Counted from the first letter of the stretch, positions 24,020 through 32,636 are shown. The stretch is 64,000 bases of DNA from RGIG1902 sp034926865 (GCA_034926865.1 JAYFQP010000014.1:62001-126000); one strand, 5' to 3'. Numbers and translations are program-made. Notes: generated from the letters alone by a model not told the origin.

Positions 24020-24319
24020 CTAAATTATTTTTACCTGAACTTCAATAACCTCTGGATATGTCTCCGCAAGCCGTAAAAATCCGATTGACAAGAGGGAAAA
24101 CACCTCATCTGCACCATTATCCGCGATATACTCAATAACTGCCTTGCCGCTTGCCATGTCCTTATGCAGCACCTTGGTCTTTGGATTATTACTTAGCCAG
24201 CCATCCAAGGCTTGTATAAGCATTGACACTGCCGCACATGCTTCAACGCTGCCTGTGGCATGGCCGATTGATGAAACAGTATATCGGTTGCCGTCTTGTT
24301 CTAAATATACCTTCGTCAT
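24020..24319 (-). CDS. Prp-like cysteine protease, candidate prohead protease
   Basis: The protein has 99 residues. It carries the Prp pattern G-H-A followed by C-A-A-V-S-M-L (His20, Cys28 as the probable catalytic pair) and the later G-x-A-x-x-E-Y and L-x-x-G-F-L-R-L-A elements. The His-Cys spacing of 8 is shorter than in ribosomal-processing Prp. Prp removes the N-terminal extension of ribosomal protein L27 in Bacillota, and in staphylococcal phage 80alpha a host Prp also trims capsid and scaffold. Here a phage-borne copy lies between portal and scaffold, the standard place of a maturation protease, and overlaps the portal stop by ATGA. The capsid role is an inference from position and the shared motif of its neighbours. 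Confidence 0.7.
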   Translation of the reverse strand: MTKVYLEQDGNRYTVSSIGHATGSVEACAAVSMLIQALDGWLSNNPKTKVLHKDMASGKAVIEYIADNGADEVFSLLSIGFLRLAETYPEVIEVQVKII

Positions 24320-26340
24320 TTTGCTGAGGGGTTTGTCGCATTGCTGGCAGCGTTCATATCTGGAGCGCTGCGCTGAGCCAGACTTTGGCCGTATCCCGTC
24401 ATTGGCTGCTGAGCCTGCATAACTGATGCTCCAATGCCTCCTTGTGTGCTGCTGGCCTCAATGGGTGCTTGTCCCTGTACCTTTCCGCCTTTGGTCTGCT
24501 GCGTACCACCCTGTGGCGCAATACCCAGCATGGCCTTCATGACTGTGTTTTCCTGCATAAGCTGGGTACACATGTTAAACAGGGTCTGTCCCTGCTGCAC
24601 CTTCTCTTTAAGCGACTCTATCCCCTCAAACTCCATCATATCCAAACACATAAGTGCCTGCTGCGCATTTTCCGGGCTGAAGAAACCAAGGCTGTAAAGC
24701 TCCTTTGCCCTCTCGTTTTGTTCCATGCGGCTAAAAGGATTCTTTTTTTGGGCTTTAACCTTGAGGTCGAATATTGGCTTGCGGTATAGTGCGCTTCCAT
24801 CACTGGACGCTCCTATAACTTGATCTTTAAGCCCCCCATTGCTCATGTTAATAAACTGATATCCCCCCACGCCATTGGGGGCCGTAATACGGAAAGACCT
24901 AGCCTCGTCGTAAAACTGGCGTATCAGCTCAATACAAAGATCACTTATCTGGCAATGGGCGCGATAGCTGGCGGATATCATATCACGGCTTGCCTTGTTA
25001 CCGGCCTCCTGCAAAGCCGCTATTGCTGCCGCCGCTGTTACTCCGGAGCCAACACCGCCGGAGTTAACATCACGGTTGCCGGCTGTGTCCTTCATTTCCT
25101 CGATTTTCATCTGGGCGATGGTCACATAAATATCATTTAAGGGCTGTGTCACGATCTCCTTTATGCGTGCGTCGCTGATCTCACCCTCAACATCGACAAC
25201 GGGGTTAGTCCAGTCAAGGAATTGTTCCTTGTTGATATTGGTGGAGGAAGATACAAAAAACCTCTTTTTGGTTGTCATCATTGCATTTTCCAGAATATTG
25301 CCCGACAACTTGTCTATGTAAAGCTGTGGGTCTTTACAGATCGCCACATAACCAAATCCCACTGGCGTACCCTTTTCGGGGAACATAACATCCAAAATAA
25401 CAGGATATTGCCCATGATCATAAAAGCCCCGGTTACGGTATTCAGGGTCATTTTCGGAGGCGTAAAGCAACTCATCTCCAACAAACTTGCAATAGTGCAG
25501 CAATGTCCGTCCGTCAGGTGCCTTGACCTTGTAATACCAGTCAACCACAACACTCTTGCCCTGGGTGTCAACGGTATCGTCATAGATATACTCCTTGACG
25601 TCAACCGCGTTGCCCTTAAGCTTACCCTTATGCTCCGGGTACTGTTGGTCTAACAGGTCCTCATCTACCAGGTCAACAATAAACAGGTTGCGGCTCTGCT
25701 GAATATCGGTAACTCCAGGCTCCCAAAACAGCTTTAGCAGATCTATCTGGCGTATATCTACGTCCCCCAGGCCGTTTTCCTTCTCGGTGTTCCAAAACAC
25801 TCCATAGGCCGATGTGCCGTGCTTAAGCTTTTCCCACCATGCATCAGAATAAGTCTGCTCAAAGTCGTTATACTCAAGCACAACAGGCAACACGCTTGAA
25901 AGATTCTTGGCACTGTCTTGGTCGCTCTGTTCCCTTGGGAGTACAATAGGCTCTGGATAATTGTCCATTGCGTCAGCGTGCTTGTTGAGAATCGCGTTAA
26001 ACAGCCATGCGCTGGACGGCGGCTGCATTTCGCCGGGATTTGCAAAGGTTTTGCCATCCTTAACAGCTTCCCAATGCCTAAGCTTCCACCACAATTCATC
26101 CTTAACGACGCGGTCCTCAAGGTTTGATTTTCCGTCCTTGTACTGCTGTAATATGGACGCTGCCTTTGCAACATCCTCATTTGTGATGGTACTCTGGCCA
26201 TCCTGTCTTGTAAGCAGCATTGCCGCCATGCGTGGGTCCATACCCTGTGGCTGCTGTACTCCCGGCAAGCCGGTTGCTCTCTGCATGGGCATTGCCTGCG
26301 GCTGTTCATCCCGTCTGCCGCGAAGAAAATCAAATGCCAT
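24316..26340 (-). CDS. Portal protein
   Basis: The protein has 674 residues; the ATG at 26340 is preceded by GGAGG with a 7-base gap, while an upstream in-frame ATG at 26457 lies inside the terminase gene. The core shows portal features: WWEKLKHGTSAYGVFW near the wing, GQYPVILDVMFPEKG in the middle, then a long stem and crown helix region containing MKIEEMKDTAGNRDVNSGGV and SGVTAAAAIAALQEAG, typical of the large podovirus-type portals. The last 90 residues are Gln/Gly-rich and probably disordered. It starts 13 bases after the terminase stop. Confidence 0.85.
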   Translation of the reverse strand: MAFDFLRGRRDEQPQAMPMQRATGLPGVQQPQGMDPRMAAMLLTRQDGQSTITNEDVAKAASILQQYKDGKSNLEDRVVKDELWWKLRHWEAVKDGKTFANPGEMQPPSSAWLFNAILNKHADAMDNYPEPIVLPREQSDQDSAKNLSSVLPVVLEYNDFEQTYSDAWWEKLKHGTSAYGVFWNTEKENGLGDVDIRQIDLLKLFWEPGVTDIQQSRNLFIVDLVDEDLLDQQYPEHKGKLKGNAVDVKEYIYDDTVDTQGKSVVVDWYYKVKAPDGRTLLHYCKFVGDELLYASENDPEYRNRGFYDHGQYPVILDVMFPEKGTPVGFGYVAICKDPQLYIDKLSGNILENAMMTTKKRFFVSSSTNINKEQFLDWTNPVVDVEGEISDARIKEIVTQPLNDIYVTIAQMKIEEMKDTAGNRDVNSGGVGSGVTAAAAIAALQEAGNKASRDMISASYRAHCQISDLCIELIRQFYDEARSFRITAPNGVGGYQFINMSNGGLKDQVIGASSDGSALYRKPIFDLKVKAQKKNPFSRMEQNERAKELYSLGFFSPENAQQALMCLDMMEFEGIESLKEKVQQGQTLFNMCTQLMQENTVMKAMLGIAPQGGTQQTKGGKVQGQAPIEASSTQGGIGASVMQAQQPMTGYGQSLAQRSAPDMNAASNATNPSAK

Positions 26341-26353
26341 CGTTTTACCTCCG

Positions 26354-27808
26354 TTAATATTTTTTATAAAATGCGTATCTGTCGAAAGCCCTGTCATGAT
26401 CTGTCGATAAGGGATCGTACACCACAAGAGTCGGCGGCTTGTTAATCCTCGGGGCAATGGGATTTTTCATCAGCACATAACGGCACTCGTCATAGATATG
26501 GTCCTCACCGTCGGTGTCTATATCCTCAACCTTTTTTTGGTCGTATACCAGGTTTGGTACAGTACGAATAAAATGCCTGCAGGTATTAAATACATACATC
26601 ATAGGCACGCCCTTCTCGTCAAAGGCAAGCCTATGATGCAATTGCATTTTACCATCTATACGCGCATTGTCCCCACGCTCAAAATATACCCTCTCACGCT
26701 CCATCAGCGCCCCTATGCTCTCGGTACCCTGGCTACCCCATATGGCCGGGTCTCCCACACGGTTAATGCGCCTGTCCTTTAGGTTTGGGTCCTCGCTCTC
26801 AATGCGCTTTATCTCTCTTGTCACTTCGGAGGGCTCCATCTTAACGCCTTGGTTCGGCTGCCCTGTACAGCCGTAATACTCCCGTATGCGGTACAGCCGC
26901 CTGTCATGGTCAACAGCATACCACCCAACGGAAAATGGCCGTGAGTAACCCCAATCCAGCCCACACCATATGCCCCAGTCTTTGGGTATCTTGAAAGGTG
27001 CGATAACGTGTGTGTTGATACGGTCAATATAATGCTCGCTGTCATTACGCCACTCGGTAAATACTTGCCCTGCAAAGGTATCCCAGTCGCCGTATAACAG
27101 CGCGTTTCGCTCCTGCTCCGGCATACTTGCAAGGCGTGTGATGTAATCAGGGTCATTGGCCAGCAGTATCTTGTTGTCAAATACTGATGACGGCACAAAT
27201 ATACGGCTCTTATAGCGCAGCTCCTCATGGCCGTCAGGGTAACGTATCTTTACCTGATCCCATATTGTCTGCATGGGCTGTGCCGCCGTTATAAACCTCT
27301 CCTTAACCCATCCATGCCCGATGCCTCCGGGGTTAGCCTGGGCACGCATATAACAGCGTGTGCCCGAACCGTTTGGGCGGTTACGGCTAAACATATAGCT
27401 GTATTCCTCCCACATGAACTGTGTAAGCTCATCGAAGTCGATAAAATCATACCGCTTGCCCTGGTAATTGGTCCTGTCCTTGGTGTGCTGCATACTGCCA
27501 AAATATATCTTGGCGCCGGTTGGAAAGGTCCAGACATGCTTTTGGTCGTTGTATCTCGCCCCCGGATATGCCCTGGAATAAATCTCAGACGACCTGTCGA
27601 TCAGCTCACTAAGCTGTGGATATGTCTTGCGCAGTATAAGCCCTCGATAGAAAGGTATGTTAACCTGCCTTAATGCCTCCGCCAGGGCACAGTCAGACTT
27701 TCCACCGCCGGCAGCGCCCCCATATAATGCCTCGTCCTCAAATCGTGCCATAAGCACCGCCTGCCTGGGCTGTGGTGTCCAAACAGCGTTAAGCTTCTTA
27801 GCCGCCAT
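26354..27808 (-). CDS. terL: Terminase large subunit
   Basis: The protein has 484 residues from the second ATG (27808), which has GGTGAT upstream; an ATG four codons earlier (27820) is also possible. The ATPase domain has Walker A GGAAGGGKS (about residues 31-39), adenine and arginine elements (LILRKTYPQLSELI), and Walker B FIDFDE (about 122-127). The nuclease domain begins near GLDWGYSRPFSVGWY (first acidic residue) with a second acidic site in RVGDPAIWG. It packages DNA into the prohead through the portal. The start overlaps the end of the small-subunit gene, indicating coupled translation. Confidence 0.9.
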   Translation of the reverse strand: MAAKKLNAVWTPQPRQAVLMARFEDEALYGGAAGGGKSDCALAEALRQVNIPFYRGLILRKTYPQLSELIDRSSEIYSRAYPGARYNDQKHVWTFPTGAKIYFGSMQHTKDRTNYQGKRYDFIDFDELTQFMWEEYSYMFSRNRPNGSGTRCYMRAQANPGGIGHGWVKERFITAAQPMQTIWDQVKIRYPDGHEELRYKSRIFVPSSVFDNKILLANDPDYITRLASMPEQERNALLYGDWDTFAGQVFTEWRNDSEHYIDRINTHVIAPFKIPKDWGIWCGLDWGYSRPFSVGWYAVDHDRRLYRIREYYGCTGQPNQGVKMEPSEVTREIKRIESEDPNLKDRRINRVGDPAIWGSQGTESIGALMERERVYFERGDNARIDGKMQLHHRLAFDEKGVPMMYVFNTCRHFIRTVPNLVYDQKKVEDIDTDGEDHIYDECRYVLMKNPIAPRINKPPTLVVYDPLSTDHDRAFDRYAFYKKY

Positions 27809-28361
27809 CTGTATCACCATCTGGCTTTGGTGGCCCAGGGTTAGCCATAACAGCAGGAAGCTCTACAACTCCTGTCCCCTCGCTCTCGTCATCGTCCCCA
27901 CCATCTTTGTCATACATGCCAAGGTGCTTGCAAATCATATCAAGAGCTTTAAGCTTATCGCACATTTTAACTTCACGCTCTATCGCGTTGACGATGATAG
28001 GCTCACCATCATTATCAAAATCTCGCTGCTTGGTGTATTTGACTTTGATACCGGATATGGCCTTTAGATCATCCTCGTTGGCGCTGTCCAATATTTCCGC
28101 GGTGGAGAGATTAAGCAGATCTGATGGGTCAATAAAAGCAATACGGCCAAGCTCACGGAGAACACGGTCCTGTGTAATGCCTGTACGCTTGCTCCGTTCG
28201 GCCTTTGCGCGCGCGATCTCGTTAGCAACTATGCATTTATGACACAACTTATATCCCGTCTGTGCAGCAGTCTTTGGCGAGTAACCTGCCCTTATAGCCG
28301 CCTGTGTAGCATTGAGGTCAATAAGATACTCAGTCACAAATCGCCTCTGCTGTTCTGTCAA
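27798..28361 (-). CDS. terS: Terminase small subunit
   Basis: The protein has 187 residues from the TTG at 28361. The N-terminal 65 residues (TEQQRRFVTEYLIDLNATQA, then AIRAGYSPKTAA) are the classic DNA-binding helix-turn-helix of the Terminase_2 family, followed by an oligomerisation region and an acidic disordered tail. The TTG has a poor ribosome site (AAAGG only 2 bases away). Upstream in frame the reading continues as K-T-S-K-G, and a strong GGGGGAG lies just before an ATA codon (28379), so initiation may occur there. It recognises the packaging site, probably near or upstream of this gene. Confidence 0.85.
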   Translation of the reverse strand: MTEQQRRFVTEYLIDLNATQAAIRAGYSPKTAAQTGYKLCHKCIVANEIARAKAERSKRTGITQDRVLRELGRIAFIDPSDLLNLSTAEILDSANEDDLKAISGIKVKYTKQRDFDNDGEPIIVNAIEREVKMCDKLKALDMICKHLGMYDKDGGDDDESEGTGVVELPAVMANPGPPKPDGDTDGG

Positions 28362-28459
28362 ACCTTTTGATGTTTTTATATTCTCTCCCCCTTCCTGTTA
28401 TAAAGCATAGCAACTATTTTCTATTTTTTCGCCCAAAGGAGCAAAATAATTTCAAAAGG

Positions 28460-28516
28460 CCCCCTCTCTCCTACATATACCCCCCTATATCCCCCCTCTT
28501 TCTTCCTCTCTCCCCC
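28460..28516 (-). other. G-run tract upstream of terS (quadruplex-capable on the minus strand)
   Basis: Read on the minus strand, four runs of five or six G (complements of 28512-28516, 28491-28496, 28480-28485 and 28460-28464) lie in an otherwise purine-rich 60-base stretch. It is in the leader between the terminator at 28538-28562 and terS. It could form a G-quadruplex in RNA or DNA, or serve as part of a packaging site. Confidence 0.5.
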
Positions 28517-28537
28517 TCGGCCATAAAAAGGGGAATA

Positions 28538-28562
28538 CCCTGGGCGGAAAAACCGCCCAGGG
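28538..28562 (-). terminator. Intrinsic terminator between early and late genes
   Basis: CCCTGGGCGG and CCGCCCAGGG form a perfect 10-bp stem with an A5 loop (T5 on the minus strand). On the minus strand CTTTTTA follows after about 9 bases. It separates the DUF1064 gene from the terminase genes and would insulate late transcription from the early operon. Confidence 0.65.
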
Positions 28563-28603
28563 CTGTGTATCTTTATCTGCTTCTATCAGCCTGCTGCTCA
28601 TGC

Positions 28604-29071
28604 TTAAACCTCCTTAATGGTGATCCCATATCTCTGTAGCATAAGCTTACGTTTTACTGTGTAGAGCTTGTATGCAGCGCTTTTGGTGTCGGTATACCCT
28701 TTGGTATCCTCAATGACCTCACGCCCGTCCGCTATGTATACAAAATCGGCTATGTACCTCGCTGGCTGCTCCTTTTTCCCGTTCTCACGGACTTGCGTGG
28801 GGATAAGCTCAAAGGGTACCTGCCAACGTAGGTTAAATATCTTACCGGCACGCTGCAAAAGCTCAAGCTCCTTGTATCGCCTTGCCTCCTTGGCACTTGG
28901 GAAGGTATGGACGCTGCCATCGGACATAACAACCTTTGTCGGATGGGCATTGTACTTGTTACCCGATGATGTTTTTGCCTCACGCTGGTGCTTTTTACCG
29001 CCGACCTTCTGCATGATCTGTCGCTGAGCGGACGGCCCCAAGCGTGATATATCCTTATCGCTCATTCCCAT
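28604..29071 (-). CDS. DUF1064 family phage nuclease
   Basis: The protein has 155 residues. The C-terminal 110 residues match the DUF1064 pattern: FPSAKEARRYKELELLQRAG, then ARYIADFVYIADG, then EVIEDTKG, giving the D...E-x-K triad of a PD-(D/E)XK nuclease fold. The N-terminal 40 residues are basic and contain SAQRQIMQKVGGKKHQRE, often a DNA-binding arm in phage copies. DUF1064 genes lie near packaging or replication genes in Bacillota phages, where a role in resolving DNA structures has been suggested. It is the last gene before the terminator that precedes the terminase genes. Confidence 0.8.
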   Translation of the reverse strand: MGMSDKDISRLGPSAQRQIMQKVGGKKHQREAKTSSGNKYNAHPTKVVMSDGSVHTFPSAKEARRYKELELLQRAGKIFNLRWQVPFELIPTQVRENGKKEQPARYIADFVYIADGREVIEDTKGYTDTKSAAYKLYTVKRKLMLQRYGITIKEV

Positions 29072-29387
29072 GCTGTTTTGCCTCCTTAGGTGATATTCCT
29101 ATCACCCTATCGCTCCCCTGGTCCTCCACAAATATTTCCCAGGCCTCAACATTTGCCTTGACATCAACCTTGGTCGTGGGCAAACGATATCCCCAAAGCT
29201 TTCCGTCATCATCCTGGCGCTTTTCACCGTACCGCTGAACTATGCCGATTATAACGGCGTCGCACATCTGGCTGATCTGAGTGTTTGCTCTTTTCAGCAA
29301 GACATTTTCCTCACGCAGTTTTTTCACCTGATTAAGCTCATGCTCCAGTTGGTTTTCCAGCACCCTTATCCTGTCAACGTTTCTCAC
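29055..29387 (-). CDS. Coiled-coil phage early protein
   Basis: The protein has 110 residues from the GTG at 29387, chosen because GGAGG lies 9 bases upstream; no better start exists further up. Residues 5-40 (including RVLENQLEHELNQVKKLREE) form a leucine-zipper-like coiled coil, followed by a small mixed domain with IIGIVQRYGEKRQDDDG and KANVEAWEIFVEDQG. It overlaps the stop of the upstream gene by 14 bases and the start of the DUF1064 gene by 17. No family recognised. Confidence 0.65.
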   Translation of the reverse strand: MRNVDRIRVLENQLEHELNQVKKLREENVLLKRANTQISQMCDAVIIGIVQRYGEKRQDDDGKLWGYRLPTTKVDVKANVEAWEIFVEDQGSDRVIGISPKEAKQHGNER

Positions 29388-29598
29388 GTTTCTTATCCTC
29401 CGTATCGTAGTATTGCAAGAGGGCGGCGGCAATTGTACAGCGCCGCCAATCCCCTGCGCAAAAGGTGTTCATGTACTCATTTGCGGTAACACCATCCGGT
29501 AGTTTTACTCGTCCGCCCTCACAGCTAATTTCTGCTTTTCCATCCCACTTGAAGAATGGGCACAGCCAATATTTGTTGCGTTTTACTGCACTCGACAT
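29374..29598 (-). CDS. Small Cys/Trp-containing phage protein
   Basis: The protein has 74 residues from the ATG at 29598, preceded by AAGGGGTG with a 5-base gap; longer versions would run into the replication gene. The sequence (KYWLCPFFKWDGKAEISCEG, then MNTFCAGDWRRCTIAAALLQYY) has four spaced cysteines that could form a small zinc knuckle. Related short proteins are common in the early regions of Clostridia phages without assigned function. It follows the replication initiator gene and overlaps the next gene. Confidence 0.65.
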   Translation of the reverse strand: MSSAVKRNKYWLCPFFKWDGKAEISCEGGRVKLPDGVTANEYMNTFCAGDWRRCTIAAALLQYYDTEDKKREKR

Positions 29599-29620
29599 GA
29601 CACACCCCTTCCTTTGCCTA

Positions 29621-30529
29621 TCAACAGTTATTTTGTCTGTCAACATCAAAGCGCTCGGCCTGCTCAAGAGTTTCGATGCTTCTTCCGGCTATTTTGTTAA
29701 GCACGCCGTTTATGTACTTCCATTCGCCGGGCTTACCAGCGTTGTTGGCTGTTTGAAACGCATACATAAGCAGCTGTTTACGATGGTCTGACAACTGCAC
29801 ATCCCATGTAGCATCGGAATTACGGCGGCTCTCCCGGATAGCCTGGAACACGTTGGCAATGTCAATCTTTGTCGGCTGCCTGCTGGTAAAGGAATCAAAA
29901 ACCTGGGCAGTAAAAGCTTCGCAATCGTTGTATAGCTGTTCGGTCATACCAAAGTATGCCGAAGGGTCAAGGTCCCTGTCCCTGAAAAAAACATTTACAT
30001 CGTCTGGCTCGCGCGCATAACCACCACCACCATAATTATCTTTTAGGTTAGGTAAGGTCTGGTAAGGTCTGGTAGGGGCGTTACATAACGTGTCAGTAAC
30101 GTTACTCGGTAACGCCGCTGTAACGTTACATTCCTCTTTTGCTTCTGCCTTTTTGCCGTCTCGGTAACGTTTCACACGCTCACGTGTTTTCGCCTTGCGG
30201 TTTTCCTCCTGATCGATAAGCAGGCTTGCATATTCCTCCCAATCATGTAGTTTCATGTCGGTGTCAATCCAACCTGCATTTTTAAGAGCCGCTACCAGGG
30301 TTTCCGGCTTGCGCTGCCATTGGCAAGCTTCTGCAATGGCGCGTATTGAACAGCCGGAAAGATCTCCTGAATAGGCGTTTTGTATAGCCCATGTCCACAG
30401 GCATACCAACAAGCCGACAGCCTGTGCATTTGGATTTATCAGCGTACCTTTAAATCCCAGCTCGTCCGCCAGGGCAGAGGTTTTAGGGTGCTGTGGCAGG
30501 TTCGAGTATATCTGTATCCACGGTATCAC
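29621..30529 (-). CDS. Phage replication initiator / replisome organiser (DnaD-like)
   Basis: The protein has 302 residues, starting at a GTG (30529) with AGGGGTG 7 bases upstream. The N-terminal 110 residues form a winged-helix domain (WIQIYSNLPQHPKTSALADE, then DLSGCSIRAIAEACQW) typical of phage replisome organisers. A basic linker (RKAKTRERVKRYRDGKKAEA) and a C-terminal helical domain with WKYINGVLNKIAGR follow, the DnaD-like tail that loads helicase. It would bind the phage origin, which is often inside or near this gene. It overlaps neither neighbour and follows RecT in a replication-recombination cluster. Confidence 0.75.
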   Translation of the reverse strand: MIPWIQIYSNLPQHPKTSALADELGFKGTLINPNAQAVGLLVCLWTWAIQNAYSGDLSGCSIRAIAEACQWQRKPETLVAALKNAGWIDTDMKLHDWEEYASLLIDQEENRKAKTRERVKRYRDGKKAEAKEECNVTAALPSNVTDTLCNAPTRPYQTLPNLKDNYGGGGYAREPDDVNVFFRDRDLDPSAYFGMTEQLYNDCEAFTAQVFDSFTSRQPTKIDIANVFQAIRESRRNSDATWDVQLSDHRKQLLMYAFQTANNAGKPGEWKYINGVLNKIAGRSIETLEQAERFDVDRQNNC

Positions 30530-30543
30530 GGATATTCACCCCT

Positions 30544-31446
30544 TTATCTGGCGTCCGTGATTTCTCCAATCACCTCGCCGGTGCTTTCGTCAACTTTCAT
30601 GCTTCCAAGGCTCTCAAGGTACTTCTTACGCCTGTCCTCTGTCTCTGGGTCAACGGGCTGCGCCTGGTCGGTCACATCCTCGTATTCTCCATCATCAACA
30701 ATTACATCTGGCACAGAGTACATGTCCTCGGATATCTCGGTTTTGATCGTCTCGTCCTGGGCCAACCCTCGCACAAAATCTGATTTAAGGGGCGCATACT
30801 TAAGCACCTTTTTAAGCACAGTCTTTTTGGCCATCTCTTCAAAGTTTGTCTGCCAGGGGCCGTTATTGTAGGCCTTTGAATATCTTTTTGCATGCCGGCG
30901 TACATCATCCATGCTCATTACCTCAAAGCCATAGCCGCTGTCCTTTTTGCGGAACATGGCATATACAAATATCGGCTCGCCTCTGTCGCTCTTTGCAGGC
31001 ACATGCTTAAGCTGCGGATCAAGGCCGAAAGAATAGGTAAACTCGTCATTGTCATAAACCACCTGTGCCTGGATGACACTGACCTCCCCGCTGCGGTATG
31101 CCAGATCTATAAGACCTTTGTACCCAAGCTGGAACTGGCACTCAAGTACGCCATGATTGCGGTATGGAATCAAATATGCTTGTCCAAGTGGCGTGTTTGG
31201 CTCAACGCCAAGCTGTGCGGCCGTCATCATGGCCCCTAAAAAGCTTGGCGGTGTTGTCTGCGCCAGCTGCGCATTGGTGGATAATGCAGAAAGGACTATT
31301 CTTGTAAATCTCTCAGGGGTTATAACGGAAGGCAGCGCCTTCCGTATCTCCCCTTCCATCTGCTTTATGTACTGCTGCATCGTGGGGCCTTTGTTGTTTG
31401 CCTTATTCGCCGTTTGGGCTGTAGCTTTCTGAATTGTTCCTGCCAT
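30544..31446 (-). CDS. recT: RecT-family single-strand annealing protein
   Basis: The protein has 300 residues with the RecT core: ALPSVITPERFTRIVLSAL, LGAMMTAAQLGVEPNTPLGQ, AYLIPYRNHGVLECQFQLGY and KGLIDLAYRSGEV. The C-terminus is acidic and variable, as in phage RecT proteins. RecT anneals complementary single strands and works with the exonuclease encoded just upstream (YqaJ type) for phage recombination. The pair order exonuclease-RecT-initiator is common in Bacillota phages. Confidence 0.95.
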   Translation of the reverse strand: MAGTIQKATAQTANKANNKGPTMQQYIKQMEGEIRKALPSVITPERFTRIVLSALSTNAQLAQTTPPSFLGAMMTAAQLGVEPNTPLGQAYLIPYRNHGVLECQFQLGYKGLIDLAYRSGEVSVIQAQVVYDNDEFTYSFGLDPQLKHVPAKSDRGEPIFVYAMFRKKDSGYGFEVMSMDDVRRHAKRYSKAYNNGPWQTNFEEMAKKTVLKKVLKYAPLKSDFVRGLAQDETIKTEISEDMYSVPDVIVDDGEYEDVTDQAQPVDPETEDRRKKYLESLGSMKVDESTGEVIGEITDAR

Positions 31447-31467
31447 AATCTTATCCTCCTATTATCA

Positions 31468-32418
31468 TCAATTATCACTTGCACTTACAGACACCTTGAA
31501 GGGTCTTGCTGTAGAGGTTTTATAAAAGGGCGCCAGATTAACATCTGGAAAAGCTTTGGCAAACTCCTTCGACTGAAAGTTCTGTCGTTGCTGCGACTTC
31601 CAGCTTACAGTGTAAGCTCCGCATGTGCCGCGCTCAGCCTCCTGCATATCTTCCTTGATAAGGTTCTCAATCTCGCTTATACGCAGTTCAAGGGCCTTGC
31701 TCTGGCGCTTAATCATCATATATTCGTCCAGCAAGCTTTCCCTGCCAAACAGGTCCCTGCCCTCGTTTCGGCTTTCGCTGTAAATGGTCTGTAATGCGTC
31801 GCCAGTGGCCTCTGTGCCATCGGGTGATGGAGGGGTATCTTCTTTTACATGCTGCCAGAATCCCCCTTCTGCGGCCATCAGCGCATCAATCTCATCCTGA
31901 TCACGCTCAAGCACAAAGGTATAAAAGCCTCGTCCTAGCACAAGAACAGCTAAATACCACCTGTCCCATCCTGTAACTGCCAGGTAATGGACGCACTGTG
32001 CATAATATTTTTCAGGGAACTCTCCGCCCTTAAACTGCTTAACATCCAATGACGAAGTTGTCTTGCACTCCAGTCCGGCGTATTCTCCTAAAACAGCACG
32101 ATCTATATCAGCATGGGCATATGGATAAAGATCGTTATAAAGCATACGATTTACACGGTTTACCTTCTTGCCGCTTTCCTCCATCCAGCGGCGTGCAACG
32201 TAATCTTCCAGGTCTCTACCCTGGCGCATGGCCTCGTTATCAGGCTTGTCCGGAAGTCTGCCGGTCTTGTCTGCCCATACGCTGTACGGGCTTGCCCAGG
32301 CGTTAAGCCCTATAATAGCGGCTGCGTCGCTGCCGCCAATCGTATGGCGGCGAAGGGCAAGCCAATCTTCGCGGCTCATATTTTTTGTGGAGACACTTCT
32401 TATACCTTTCATATCCAA
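31468..32418 (-). CDS. YqaJ-type viral recombinase exonuclease
   Basis: The protein has 316 residues. The N-terminal 210 residues carry the YqaJ nuclease signature: W-L-A-L-R-R-H-T-I-G-G-S-D-A-A-A-I-I-G, GRDLEDYVARRW, AHADIDR and LECKTTSS, supplying the acidic and Lys residues of a lambda-exonuclease-like active site. The C-terminal 100 residues form a helical region with ELRISEIENLIKEDMQEAE, a typical accessory coiled coil. It resects double-strand ends to give the substrate for the downstream RecT. Confidence 0.9.
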   Translation of the reverse strand: MDMKGIRSVSTKNMSREDWLALRRHTIGGSDAAAIIGLNAWASPYSVWADKTGRLPDKPDNEAMRQGRDLEDYVARRWMEESGKKVNRVNRMLYNDLYPYAHADIDRAVLGEYAGLECKTTSSLDVKQFKGGEFPEKYYAQCVHYLAVTGWDRWYLAVLVLGRGFYTFVLERDQDEIDALMAAEGGFWQHVKEDTPPSPDGTEATGDALQTIYSESRNEGRDLFGRESLLDEYMMIKRQSKALELRISEIENLIKEDMQEAERGTCGAYTVSWKSQQRQNFQSKEFAKAFPDVNLAPFYKTSTARPFKVSVSASDN

Positions 32419-32636
32419 TCCTCCATATCGGCTGTGCGCCGCCCATCCCTAACGCATCCCTCGCAATACACGCTGCCGTCAATCTCGTAATATGTACTAC
32501 CCTGTGGAATATCCTCCATGCAGCACCGGCAGCAAAGGCCTGAAGGCTTTGGCTCGGGTGGGTCTATTGGCAGGTCAGGAAGGTTATTTCGCGCTGTCAC
32601 AGCAACTCGCCTCCAATCGACTGTCAAGGCGTTCAA
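32409..32636 (-). CDS. Small zinc-ribbon phage protein
   Basis: The protein has 75 residues. The C-terminal half contains CCRCCMEDIPQGSTYYEIDG followed by VYCEGCV, which makes a plausible two-site zinc ribbon. It overlaps the exonuclease start by 10 bases and the MazG-like gene end by 53 bases, so the three are translationally linked. The N-terminal 30 residues are Pro-rich and unstructured. It could assist the exonuclease or bind nucleic acid, but nothing in the sequence proves this. Some phages carry similar Cys-rich proteins at this place. Confidence 0.65.
   Translation of the reverse strand: MNALTVDWRRVAVTARNNLPDLPIDPPEPKPSGLCCRCCMEDIPQGSTYYEIDGSVYCEGCVRDGRRTADMEDWI

Noticed and set aside
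28367..28639. Plus-strand 90-residue ORF between terS and the DUF1064 gene
   Set aside because: It reads through the G-run tract and terminator with Pro/Leu/Ser-rich composition and no ribosome site; it looks like a shadow.
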